Source: Micromonospora antibiotica (GTDB lineage: Bacteria > Actinomycetota > Actinomycetes > Mycobacteriales > Micromonosporaceae). From it: a stretch of DNA of 64,000 nucleotides. The position numbers and the translations under genes are program-made. Below the pieces are notes generated by a model. The model searched no databases, was not told where the DNA came from, and worked only from the letters and a program-made list of their open reading frames with translations. Positions 44,552 to 52,365 of the stretch are shown here, piece by piece. The stretch lies in contig NZ_JAGFWR010000004.1 of NCBI RefSeq assembly GCF_017599305.1, positions 1-64,000 of the forward strand. Direction: 5' to 3'. How positions within the stretch are numbered: position 1 is the stretch's first letter; every line of letters begins with the position of its first letter.

Positions 44552-46033
44552 TCAGTGTCCGCCGCGGATCAGGTCGAGGGGGGCGGTGCGGATGCCGAAG
44601 TGCTGCCGTAGGGCGCGGCCGGCGGCGTGCAGTCCGGACATGCCGTGCACGGCCGGGCCGGGTGGGGTGGAGGCCGAGCAGAGGTACACGCCGGGCAGCG
44701 GGGTCCGGTACGGGTCCCAGCGGGCCGCCGGCCGCATCACCAGCTGCCACCCGGTGACCGCCCCGCCGGAGATGTCCCCGCCGACGTAGTTCGGGTTGTG
44801 CATGCTGGCTTGCGCCGCTGGCACCACGTGGGTGGCCAGGATCAGGTCGCGGAAGCCGGGCGCGAAGCGTTCCACCTGGGCGACGATCTGGTCGCTGACG
44901 TCGCGCGGGGAGCCGTTCGGCACGTGCGCGTACGTCCAGAGCACCTGCTTGCCGGCGGGTGCGCGGGTCGGGTCGACCACGCCGGGCTGCACCGCGAGCA
45001 CGTAGGGGCGTTGCGGGTGCCGGCCGCGTACCACCGCGGTTTCGGCGATCCGGGCTTCGGTGGCCGAGCCGACCAGGTGCAGGGTGCCGGCGCGGGCGCA
45101 GTCCGGATCCGCCCACGGCACCGGCCCGGAGAGCGCGAAGTCGACCTTGCACGCGGCCCCGCCGTACCGGAAGGCACGCAGACTGCGCACGTAGCCGGCG
45201 GGGAGCCGGTCGCCGGCGATGCGCAGCAGGCCGGCGGGGGAGACGTCGAGCAGGACCGTGCGGGCGGGCGGCAGGTGGGCCAGGTCGTCGATCCGGTCGC
45301 CGGTGACCACCCGGCCGCCGAGTTGCCGTAGCCGGTTCACCATCGCGTCGGTGATCGCCCGGCTGCCCCCCTCGGGGACCGGCCAGCCGACCGCGTGGCC
45401 GAGGGTGGCCAGCAGCAGGCCGGCCCCGGCCGGGGCGAGCCGGCGCGGTGGGGCGATCGCGTGCGCCGCCACCCCGGCCAGCAGCGCGGCGGCTTCCTCG
45501 GTGCGGAACCGGGCCGCCGCGGCCGGGGTGCCCTGTTCCAGGGTGCGGATTCCGAGCAGCAGTGCGGCGAGCGGGTCGCGGGGCATCCGGCGCAGGTCGG
45601 ACATGGCCGTGTCGACCACTCCCGACCAGCGTCGGACCAGCGGCCCGAGCAGGGACCGCCAGGCCGCCCCGTCGGGACCCAGCCCTTCGGCGGTACGGTC
45701 CAGGTCCCGCCAGGCCAGCGCCGCCCGCCCCCCGTCGAGCGGGTGGGCGTACGGGATCTCCGGCTGCAACAGCCGTACGCCGTGCGCGGCCAGGTCGAAG
45801 GCGCGGAAGAAGGGCGAGGCGAGGGCCATCGGGTGCACCGCCGAGCAGACGTCGTGCCGGAACCCGGGCAGGGTCAGCTCCTCGGTCCGGGTGCCACCGC
45901 CGATGGTCCCGGCGGCTTCGTGCACCTGGACGCTCAGCCCTGCCGAGGCGAGCACCAGCGCGGCGGCCAGCCCGTTCGGGCCGGAGCCGACCACCACCGC
46001 GTCCAACCCGCCGGCTGCCGCCTGCGCTCCCAT
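44552..46033 (-). CDS. Linaridin-type oxidoreductase, phytoene-dehydrogenase-like (LinE)
   Basis: A 493-aa FAD/NAD(P)-binding amine-oxidase-fold protein. The dinucleotide motif is DAVVVGSGPNGLAAALVLASAGLSVQVHEAAGTIGGGTRTEEL; the C-terminal FAD part is GVYLCSASTPPGPAVHGMSGLHAAGRALR. Phytoene-desaturase-like proteins (LinE/LegE-type) are regular members of linaridin gene clusters, but their step is not settled. Last gene of the minus-strand operon, 16 bases after the ABC transporter. ATG (MGAQAAAGG) is chosen; the frame goes on upstream into the transporter gene. Confidence 0.82.
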   Translation of the reverse strand: MGAQAAAGGLDAVVVGSGPNGLAAALVLASAGLSVQVHEAAGTIGGGTRTEELTLPGFRHDVCSAVHPMALASPFFRAFDLAAHGVRLLQPEIPYAHPLDGGRAALAWRDLDRTAEGLGPDGAAWRSLLGPLVRRWSGVVDTAMSDLRRMPRDPLAALLLGIRTLEQGTPAAAARFRTEEAAALLAGVAAHAIAPPRRLAPAGAGLLLATLGHAVGWPVPEGGSRAITDAMVNRLRQLGGRVVTGDRIDDLAHLPPARTVLLDVSPAGLLRIAGDRLPAGYVRSLRAFRYGGAACKVDFALSGPVPWADPDCARAGTLHLVGSATEARIAETAVVRGRHPQRPYVLAVQPGVVDPTRAPAGKQVLWTYAHVPNGSPRDVSDQIVAQVERFAPGFRDLILATHVVPAAQASMHNPNYVGGDISGGAVTGWQLVMRPAARWDPYRTPLPGVYLCSASTPPGPAVHGMSGLHAAGRALRQHFGIRTAPLDLIRGGH

Positions 46034-46049
46034 GGTGTGCCCTCCCGCC

Positions 46050-47870
46050 TCAGACCAACGCCTGTTCCGCAGCCAGACTGGCGTAGAGCGCATCGGTGCG
46101 GACCAGCTCCGGGTGTGAACCCACGGAACGGGCCGTGCCATTCTCCAGCACGACGATCTTCTCGGCGGCGAGGACCGTGGAGAGCCGGTGCGCGACCACG
46201 ACCACGGTGGTCCGGCGGGAGATCTCCTGGATCACCTCGCGTAGGGCGGCTTCGTTGGTGGCGTCCAGTTGCGAGGTCACCTCGTCGAGCAGCAGCAGCC
46301 GGGGACGGCGCAGCAGGGCGCGGGCCACCGCGATCCGTTGCCGCTCGCCGCCGGACAGGGACAGCCCCCGGTGCCGGATCGGGGCGTCCAGGTCACCGCC
46401 GAGCCGGTCCAGCAGGGTGCTGAGCCGGGTGGTCCGCAGCACCGCGTGGATCTCCTCGTCGGTGGCGCCGGGGGTGGCGTACGCGACGTTCTCCCGCAGT
46501 GTCCCGGCGAGCACCGCGACGTCCTGCTCGACGTACCCGATGGTGGCGCGCAGCTCGGCCAGCGGCCAGTCGGCCAGCGGCCGGCCGTCGACGAGGATCC
46601 GGCCCTGTTGCGGCTCGGTGAAGCGTTCGATCAGGGCGAGCACCGTGGTCTTGCCGGAGCCGGAGGGCCCGACCAGGGCGGTCAGCCCGCCCGCCGGCAC
46701 GGTCAGGGTGAGGTCGCGCAGGGCCGGTTCGTCCCGGTCCGGGTACCGGAAGCAGACCTGTTCGAACACCACCTCAGCCGGCCCGCGGGTCGACCCCGCC
46801 CCGGTCGAGGTGGTCGGCCCGCCGGCTCCCGCCGGCACACCGGTTGCGGTGGTCGCCGGGGTGGCGGCGCTGACCGGCGGCGCGGGGGGCAGGTCGATCG
46901 GTTCGGTGGGCAGTGCGTCGATCTCGGCGATCCGGGTCAGCGCCGCCCGCCCGATCTGCAGGTAGGTGCCGGCGCCGACGAGCTGCATCACCGGGTGGCT
47001 CAGGTAGGCCACATAGAGCAGGAAGGCCACCAGCGCCGAGACGGGCATCGCGCCGCTGGCCACCCGTGCGCCGCCGACCCCGAGCACGACCAGGAAGGCG
47101 ACCTGGATGGCCAGGCCGGCGCTGGTGCCGGCGACCGAGCCCCAGCGGGCCAGGCTCACCCCCTGCCGGTACGCGGTCAGCGCCGCCGCGTCGATCCGGG
47201 CCGCCTCGGTGGCCTCGGTGCCGGAGGCCTTCATGGTGGTGAACGCGCCCAGGGCCCGTTCCAGGGCGGCGCCCATGTCGCCCACCGACTCCTGGGAGCG
47301 CAGCGCGGCGGCGCGGATCCGGGGCATCAACAACCCCATGATGATCACCAGGAGCACCACCACGACGGCGGTCACCCCGAGCAGGGCCAGGTCGACCACC
47401 GCCATCAGTGCTACCGCGCCGAGCAGCATGACGCCGCCGGTGAAGATGTCGATCAGGGACTGGCTGGCGATCTGCCGCAGCAGCATGGTGTCCCCGGCGA
47501 CCCGGGCCAGCAGGTCACCGGGGGCCTGCCGCTGCAACGCCGGCACGGTGAGCCGCAGCAGGTGCCGGACCAGGCCGCGCCGCCCGTCCAGGGCGACCGC
47601 CTCGGCGGTGCGCAGGATCAGGTAGTTGCCGATCCCGAGCAGTACGGCGGCGATGATCACCAGCCCGGTCAGCACGACCAGCGCCCGACCCACCCCCTGG
47701 CCGGCGGTGAGGCCGTCGATCAGGGCCTTGGCGGCCAGCGGCTGGGCCAGTCCGAGCAGGCTGGAGGCGAGCAGCAGCACGGCGGCGGCCACGAATGGCC
47801 CCCGGTGTGGCCGGACGTAGCCGGCGATCATGCGTAGCCAGTGCCGCTCGCCGGCGGCCGGGGTGCTCAC
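46050..47870 (-). CDS. ABC transporter, fused membrane and ATPase domains (LinT)
   Basis: A 606-aa half-transporter. The N-terminal ABC exporter membrane domain (six segments, residues ~20-310) is followed by the ATPase with Walker A GPSGSGKTT, signature LSGGERQ, Walker B LLLLDEVTS and switch His in VAHRLS. There is no N-terminal peptidase C39 domain, so it exports but does not cleave leaders. A ~40-residue Ala/Thr/Gly linker sits between the domains. It probably exports the mature linaridin and gives self-protection. ATG overlaps the methyltransferase stop. Confidence 0.88.
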   Translation of the reverse strand: MSTPAAGERHWLRMIAGYVRPHRGPFVAAAVLLLASSLLGLAQPLAAKALIDGLTAGQGVGRALVVLTGLVIIAAVLLGIGNYLILRTAEAVALDGRRGLVRHLLRLTVPALQRQAPGDLLARVAGDTMLLRQIASQSLIDIFTGGVMLLGAVALMAVVDLALLGVTAVVVVLLVIIMGLLMPRIRAAALRSQESVGDMGAALERALGAFTTMKASGTEATEAARIDAAALTAYRQGVSLARWGSVAGTSAGLAIQVAFLVVLGVGGARVASGAMPVSALVAFLLYVAYLSHPVMQLVGAGTYLQIGRAALTRIAEIDALPTEPIDLPPAPPVSAATPATTATGVPAGAGGPTTSTGAGSTRGPAEVVFEQVCFRYPDRDEPALRDLTLTVPAGGLTALVGPSGSGKTTVLALIERFTEPQQGRILVDGRPLADWPLAELRATIGYVEQDVAVLAGTLRENVAYATPGATDEEIHAVLRTTRLSTLLDRLGGDLDAPIRHRGLSLSGGERQRIAVARALLRRPRLLLLDEVTSQLDATNEAALREVIQEISRRTTVVVVAHRLSTVLAAEKIVVLENGTARSVGSHPELVRTDALYASLAAEQALV

Positions 47871-48637
47871 CGGTCACCCGGGGCGCGGTAGACGGTGACG
47901 TACATCGGTTCCGTGCCGGTGAACTCGTTGCCCGCCCAGTCGCTGTGCCGGGCCAGCGGGACCAGTCCGGCCTGTTCGGCGTACCCGTCGACCTCGTCGG
48001 GGGTGGTGAGTCGGCTCAGCTCCGAGGCGAGCCGGGACCGGCCCTCGGAGATCCAGATGTGCGCCAGGTGCCAGATCCCGTTCGCCACGTCGATGGTCGA
48101 GTACGACAGCAGCCCGGTGTCCTGGCCGGGGTAGGGCACGAAGAAGGAGTCCCGGGCCCGGCCCTGGTTGAGTACGGCCAGCGCGAACTGCGGGTTGTGG
48201 GTCTCCACCACGAGGAGCCCGCCGGGGGCCAGCCGGGCGGCGGCGGCCTGCACGACCCGTTGCTGTTCCTGCGGGTCCAGCAGCATCGACAGGGTGCCGC
48301 AGATGCAGTAGACCAGCCCGTACCGGCGGTCGTCGGACCAGTCGCGGATGTCGCCGTGCACGGGCGTGACCGGGCGGGGTCGCTCGGCGAGGGTGGCCCG
48401 CAGCGCGTCGAGCATCTCCGGCGACGAGTCCACCCCGACGATCTCGCCGACCCGGTCGGCCAGCGGCAGGGCGACCCGGCCGGTGCCGACGCCAAGCTCC
48501 AGGGTGGGTGCTCCGCCGCCCGGGTGCAGGCCGGCGAGGTACGCGACGGCCGGCTCCGCCGCCGTCCCGCCGGGGAAGAGTTGGTCGTAGAAGTCGACGA
48601 ACTGGCGTCCGTAGCCGCTGTCGGCGATCTCAGTCAT
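47867..48637 (-). CDS. SAM-dependent methyltransferase (LinM/CypM-like)
   Basis: A 256-aa class I methyltransferase. Motif I LELGVGTGRVALPLADRVGEIVGVDSSPEML, then VHGDIRDWSDDRRYGLVYCICGTLSML. In the linaridin cypemycin, CypM dimethylates the free N-terminal alanine of the core; both precursor cores here also begin with Ala, so the same reaction is expected. Overlaps its neighbours on both sides by ATGA. Confidence 0.85.
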   Translation of the reverse strand: MTEIADSGYGRQFVDFYDQLFPGGTAAEPAVAYLAGLHPGGGAPTLELGVGTGRVALPLADRVGEIVGVDSSPEMLDALRATLAERPRPVTPVHGDIRDWSDDRRYGLVYCICGTLSMLLDPQEQQRVVQAAAARLAPGGLLVVETHNPQFALAVLNQGRARDSFFVPYPGQDTGLLSYSTIDVANGIWHLAHIWISEGRSRLASELSRLTTPDEVDGYAEQAGLVPLARHSDWAGNEFTGTEPMYVTVYRAPGDR

Positions 48638-49200
48638 CTCGGGGTGCCCTCCGGCAACGGTTCGAACGGGGAGACCAGCAGGTAGTCCGGCTGGTGGGAT
48701 TCGTCGTAGCCCGCGCTGCGGGCGATCACGAACTGGAATCCCCGGGGTACGTCGGCCCCGGCGTACTGCCGGCGTACGGCGTGCGCGACGAAGTCCCGCA
48801 GCACCTCGTACGGCGCGGTGGCGGTGATCTCGACGCCGGGGGTGCCCAGGTGCACGATCAGGTCGGCGCAGATGTCGAAGATCGCCTTGTCCTGCCGGCG
48901 TTCCGGGAACCAGACCACCTGCCGCCAGTGCCGGCGTGGGATGTGGGTGGTCTCCACCCAGCGGGTCTGCGTGCCGTCGGCGGTGAGCACCCGGTGCAGG
49001 ACGTGGAAGTCGTGCTGTGCCGGTTCGGGGGCGAAGAAGCGCCAGTTGCCGATGAGCAACCCGGGTACGTCGTAGCGGCGGAACCGGTCGAAGACCTGTT
49101 GCGGGTGCTGGCTGAGCACGGTAACCCCGAACCAGCCGACCAGGCCGGCGGTGATCGCCGTGGTCAGTGGCCGCAGGTCGGAGCCGACCCGGCGGCTCAT
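48634..49200 (-). CDS. SdpA/DUF5819-like protein, linaridin LinL/CypL position
   Basis: A 188-aa protein. An N-terminal membrane helix (LTTAITAGLVGWFGVTVLSQHP) is followed by a beta-rich domain (VPGLLIGNWRFFAPEPAQHDFHVLHRVL, then HWRQVVWFPERRQDKAIFDICADLI). The FFAPEP motif is typical of DUF5819/SdpA-like proteins, which work beside HTTM (SdpB-like) proteins in peptide toxin maturation. Here its partner is the HTTM-hydrolase fusion encoded just upstream. Its place matches CypL of cypemycin; sequence-level homology to CypL needs checking. Confidence 0.72.
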   Translation of the reverse strand: MSRRVGSDLRPLTTAITAGLVGWFGVTVLSQHPQQVFDRFRRYDVPGLLIGNWRFFAPEPAQHDFHVLHRVLTADGTQTRWVETTHIPRRHWRQVVWFPERRQDKAIFDICADLIVHLGTPGVEITATAPYEVLRDFVAHAVRRQYAGADVPRGFQFVIARSAGYDESHQPDYLLVSPFEPLPEGTPR

Positions 49201-51134
49201 CGCCGGACCTCCGGCTCCGGCTCGGTGACGTCGTCGACGAACGCGGTGAGGATCGTGACGACCTCCGCGGACCGGTCGGCGTCGGTGAGGATCTCGTCGT
49301 GGTCGGCTTCGGTGATCAGGTGCCGCTGCGCCCGGGGTGCCGCGGCGGCGAACTCGTCGTGCAGGTCGGCCTGGACGGGGTCGGCACGCGCGGTCCGCCC
49401 GGCCGTCACCACCACCAGTGGTACGTCGATCCGGGGCAGCCCGGTGCTCTCGTCGGAGAAGCGTTCCTGCACCACCCGCCACTCCCGCCGTGCGGCGGCC
49501 CAGAGTTCCGGGTCGCGGTACTGGGCCAGGGCCAGCGGGCGGACGGGCTCGGGCAGCCGGTCGATCCAGGGGGCCCGGGGCAGCAGCGAACCGAATCCGG
49601 CCCGCAGCGAACCGGGCATGATGGCCAGGGTGCTGGTCAGCGCCCGGCCGCCCTCGGCCTGCCGTAGGGAACGGCGTAGTTCGGCGGGGTGGCTGGAGTC
49701 GACCAGGGCCACCCCGTGGACCTGGTCGCCGAGTTGTGCGGCGGCGAGCAGGGCCAGGTAGCCGCCGAGTGAGTGGCCGACCAGTACCACCGGGCGGTCG
49801 CCGGCGACGTGCCGGGTCAGCTCGACCAGGTCGTCGACCATGGTCTCGAACCGGTACTCTCCGGTGCCCCGGTAGCGGCTGGCGCCGTAGCCGGCCCGCT
49901 GGTAGGTGACCGTGGTGAACCGGTCACCGAGCGGACCGGCGATCCGCTCCCAGTGCTCGGCGGTGGCGGCCATCCCGCTCTCCAGCACCACCACCGGCCC
50001 GTCACCGGCGGACCCGCCGGACCGCACCCCGGCACCGGCGGACCGCGCTTCAGCCCCGCCGGGCCGTGCCCCGGCACCGGTGGTGCGGTCGGGTGGCGGG
50101 TTGCCGGCGTACCGGTAGGACAGGACGTTGCCGGCGGCGGTGGTGACGGTGCGCTCGTCGCCGCGCCCCCGCTCGATCAGCCGACGCCGCCGGACCCGGG
50201 CGACCTGGCCGGCGGCGAAGAGCACCAGACCGGCGGCCGCCGCCACGGCGGGCAGGGTGTCGTCGCGCCGGAAGCCGGCCGCGTCGCCGGTGCGTTCCCG
50301 GGGCCGGGTGGTGTAGGCGACCGCCGGATAGGTGGAGGTGAACGCCCAGAAGAATCGGCCGAGCCCCATCACCCGCGCGTTGACCAGGTGAAACGCCCCG
50401 GCGGTGGCGAGCAGGTACGGCGCGGGGCGGCCCTTCGCGGCGTAGGCCAGCGGGAACGCGCACTCCATCGCCAGCACCCCGTGGGCGGCGAGTTTCGTCA
50501 GCCGGGGGTAGCGGCGCATCAGCTGCCAGACCTGCGGGTCGCCGTAGGTGAGGGTCCGGGTGATGCCGGGCAGGGCGCGTCCGCTGCGCCAGGTCTCGCT
50601 GGGCAGCTTCGCCCAGCCGGAGACCGTGTACGACAGCACCGACTGCAGGGCGACGAACCAGAGGCAGGCGTCGACCACGGCGGGCCGGCGCTGGCCGGCG
50701 CGGGCGGCGGTGGTGAGCGCCTGGACCAGGAAGGAGACCTGGTCGGCGCCGTCGCTGCCGTACAGGTGCTGGGCGTGCAGCGCGGCCTGGCTGCCGGTGA
50801 GCACCGCGTTCGCGGCGACCCGCTGCCGGCGGCCCAGCGGCAGCCAGAGCGCGGCCGCCGCGACGGCCCGGCTGACGTGCAGCGCGGTGGCCACCCGGTC
50901 GTTGGCGGCCAGGTCCAACGCCCGGGTCAGGCGGGGGGCGTGCTCGTGGAAGGTACGCCGGTTGACCGCCCAGTTGTTCGCCCCGCCCCGCTGCCGGTCC
51001 CGGCTGCGGGTGAGGTACTCCAGGCTGGCGAAGAGGTGGGTCACCGAGCTGATCCGCTCGGTCCAGTTCAGCACGGCGGAGCGGTCGAACGTGGCGGGCG
51101 GCCGGAGCCGGCGGTGCCAGGGTGCTCTCTTCAT
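49197..51134 (-). CDS. HTTM-domain / alpha-beta hydrolase fusion (LinH/CypH-like)
   Basis: A 645-aa two-part protein. Residues ~1-330 form a multi-helix membrane domain of HTTM (vitamin-K-dependent carboxylase-like/SdpB) type: LNWTERISSVTHLFASLEYL, WRSGRALPGITRTLTYGDPQV and FHLVNARVMGLGRFFWAF. Residues ~345-645 form an alpha/beta hydrolase: nucleophile Ser in LVGHSLGGYLALL, acid in VVVTAGRTARADPV and His in EADHDEILTD. The same build is known from linaridin LinH proteins such as CypH, thought to take part in Thr dehydration and epimerisation. It is first after the palindrome behind the precursor genes. Overlaps the next gene by ATGA. Confidence 0.85.
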   Translation of the reverse strand: MKRAPWHRRLRPPATFDRSAVLNWTERISSVTHLFASLEYLTRSRDRQRGGANNWAVNRRTFHEHAPRLTRALDLAANDRVATALHVSRAVAAAALWLPLGRRQRVAANAVLTGSQAALHAQHLYGSDGADQVSFLVQALTTAARAGQRRPAVVDACLWFVALQSVLSYTVSGWAKLPSETWRSGRALPGITRTLTYGDPQVWQLMRRYPRLTKLAAHGVLAMECAFPLAYAAKGRPAPYLLATAGAFHLVNARVMGLGRFFWAFTSTYPAVAYTTRPRERTGDAAGFRRDDTLPAVAAAAGLVLFAAGQVARVRRRRLIERGRGDERTVTTAAGNVLSYRYAGNPPPDRTTGAGARPGGAEARSAGAGVRSGGSAGDGPVVVLESGMAATAEHWERIAGPLGDRFTTVTYQRAGYGASRYRGTGEYRFETMVDDLVELTRHVAGDRPVVLVGHSLGGYLALLAAAQLGDQVHGVALVDSSHPAELRRSLRQAEGGRALTSTLAIMPGSLRAGFGSLLPRAPWIDRLPEPVRPLALAQYRDPELWAAARREWRVVQERFSDESTGLPRIDVPLVVVTAGRTARADPVQADLHDEFAAAAPRAQRHLITEADHDEILTDADRSAEVVTILTAFVDDVTEPEPEVRR

Positions 51135-51181
51135 GGGTCAGCGCTTCCTGATGGTGCGGGGAGGAGCGGGGCGGGACGGGT

Positions 51182-51215
51182 GGGCCGGTGGACCGCCGCG
51201 GCGGTCCACCGGCCC
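51182..51215 (-). terminator. Perfect 34-bp palindrome between precursor and enzyme genes
   Basis: GGGCCGGTGGACCGCCG (51182-51198) is directly followed by its reverse complement CGGCGGTCCACCGGCCC (51199-51215): 17-bp arms, no spacer. It lies in the 106-base gap between the second precursor gene and the HTTM-hydrolase gene. RiPP operons often have a partial terminator here so that precursor mRNA is in excess. Confidence 0.8.
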
Positions 51216-51240
51216 GGGTGCTGCTACCGCGATCGCGTCA

Positions 51241-51468
51241 TCACTTCGGGACCGGCCTGGTCCCGCCGAGGTTGCGCCCGGCGACGTAGCCGGCGCCGAA
51301 GAGCGCCGCCACCGAGCCGACCAGGCCGACCCCGGCCGCCACGGTGACGATGGTCGCCGGAGTGGCCAGCACCGGCATCCCGCCGACCTGGTTGCATGCC
51401 TCGTCGCTGTGGATCGGGATCGCGGCGAGGGCGGGGTCCGCGTTCACCCTGTTGGCGAGAACGGACAT
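51241..51468 (-). CDS. Linaridin-type precursor peptide 1
   Basis: A 75-aa peptide with a strong AGGAGGTG site 5-7 bases before the ATG. The leader is residues 1-34, ending CNQVGGMPVL. The predicted core of 41 residues starts ATPATIVTVAAGVGLVG and ends RNLGGTRPVPK. The Pro-Val-Leu|Ala-Thr-Pro junction and the core start ATPAT compare well with cypemycin (TPAM|ATPATPT). The core has Thr at core positions 2, 5, 8 and 36 and one Ser, available for dehydration, and no Cys. The only Cys is in the leader. The middle is a hydrophobic Ala/Val/Gly run, as in other linaridins. Confidence 0.8.
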   Translation of the reverse strand: MSVLANRVNADPALAAIPIHSDEACNQVGGMPVLATPATIVTVAAGVGLVGSVAALFGAGYVAGRNLGGTRPVPK

Positions 51469-51503
51469 GGATCACCTCCTGACTGGGGGTACGGGTCGGG
51501 CGA

Positions 51504-51728
51504 CTACTTCGGTACCGGCCGGGTGCCCTCGGCCATGTTGCGGGCGATGCCCACCATGTAGCCGGCGTGGAACGCCACGGCGCCGACGGCGACGCCGAGC
51601 GCCACCGCCGTCGGGGTGGCGAGCACCGGGGTGAGTCCGGCCAGCCCGTGGGCGGTCCGGTCGGCCTCGGTGAGCTCACCGAACATCTCCAGGGAGATGT
51701 CGTTGGTGTGGTCGACAAGTGCGGTCAT
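51504..51728 (-). CDS. Linaridin-type precursor peptide 2
   Basis: A 74-aa peptide, starting ATG 51728 (MTALVDHTNDISLEMFGEL) 8 bases after GGAGGAGG; a GTG three codons earlier lies inside that site. The 36-residue leader ends AGLTPVL. The 38-residue core starts ATPTAVALGVAVGAVAF and ends RNMAEGTRPVPK. It is a paralogue of the next gene: both share PVLATP at the junction and GTRPVPK at the C terminus, while the leaders differ almost fully. No Cys; Thr at core positions 2, 4 and 33. First gene of the operon. Confidence 0.82.
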   Translation of the reverse strand: MTALVDHTNDISLEMFGELTEADRTAHGLAGLTPVLATPTAVALGVAVGAVAFHAGYMVGIARNMAEGTRPVPK

Positions 51729-51888
51729 CTGGTTCACCTCCTCCGGAAAACTCGCAGCCAGTGTGAAAGGCGGCGCGCACGCCGTTCATCTCAGCTAAAA
51801 ATCATGAATCGCTAGGATGTCCGAGGGGGTCGCCGCCGTCAACCACGGGAAACGGGGTCCACCCGATCCGACGAGGGGAGGGCACCAC
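51729..51888. promoter_or_regulatory. Divergent promoter region, linaridin operon / XRE module
   Basis: 160 bases between the first precursor gene (minus) and the XRE gene (plus). The middle is AT-rich (CAGCTAAAAATCATGAATCG). TTCAT (51785-51789) and ATGAA (51804-51808) form an inverted pair around it; TAGGAT (51813-51818) is a possible plus-strand -10 box. The XRE protein may bind here and control both sides (inference). Confidence 0.5.
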
Positions 51889-52365
51889 ATGGACCACCCG
51901 AGCACGGGCACCCTCGCCGAAAAGATCAACAGACTCTTCGAGGTGGTCCGCCGCCCCGACCGGGAGCAGTACCGCAACGAGGAGGTGGCCACCGCCTGCC
52001 GCGCGGCCACCGGGGAGAGCTTCTCCACCACGTACCTGTGGCAGTTGCGCAACGGCCGGCGGACCAACCCCACCAAGCGGCACCTGGAGGCCCTCGCCCA
52101 GTTCTTCCAGGTGCCGGCGGCGTACTTCTTCGACGACGCGCAGAGCGCGCGGATCGTCGAGGAGCTGGAGCTGCTCGGCGCGCTGCGCGACAGCGCCGTC
52201 CGGCAGATCGCGCTACGTGCGGTCACCCTCTCCCCGGAGGGGCTGGACACCATCAGCGACATGATCGAAGCCATCGGGCGGCGGGAGGCACGCCGCGCCG
52301 GGCCGGCCGGCGTGGAGCTGCCCGGGCCCGGTACGGGCGGGCCGGTGCAGCGCGATGGCGGTTGA
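51889..52365 (+). CDS. XRE-family helix-turn-helix regulator
   Basis: A 158-aa protein. The HTH domain (residues ~10-85) reads TLAEKINRLFEVVRRPD, then NEEVATACRAATGESFSTTYLWQLRNGRRTNPTKRHLEALAQFFQVPAAYFFDD. The C-terminal ~75 residues are helical with a low-complexity end. It overlaps the ImmA-like metallopeptidase gene by 11 bases, a usual regulator/antirepressor pair, and diverges from the linaridin precursors, so it may regulate them. Confidence 0.88.
   Translation: MDHPSTGTLAEKINRLFEVVRRPDREQYRNEEVATACRAATGESFSTTYLWQLRNGRRTNPTKRHLEALAQFFQVPAAYFFDDAQSARIVEELELLGALRDSAVRQIALRAVTLSPEGLDTISDMIEAIGRREARRAGPAGVELPGPGTGGPVQRDGG

Noticed and set aside
46269-47837. Long plus-strand frame opposite the ABC transporter gene
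   Set aside because: Antisense shadow, rich in Gly/Gln/His, while the minus frame has all ABC motifs.
51241-51728. Lanthipeptide, daptide or class II bacteriocin precursors
   Set aside because: No LanB/C/M-type, radical-SAM or daptide aminotransferase/decarboxylase genes nearby, no core Cys, and the leader/core junction with ATP start plus LinH-type neighbours fit linaridins better.
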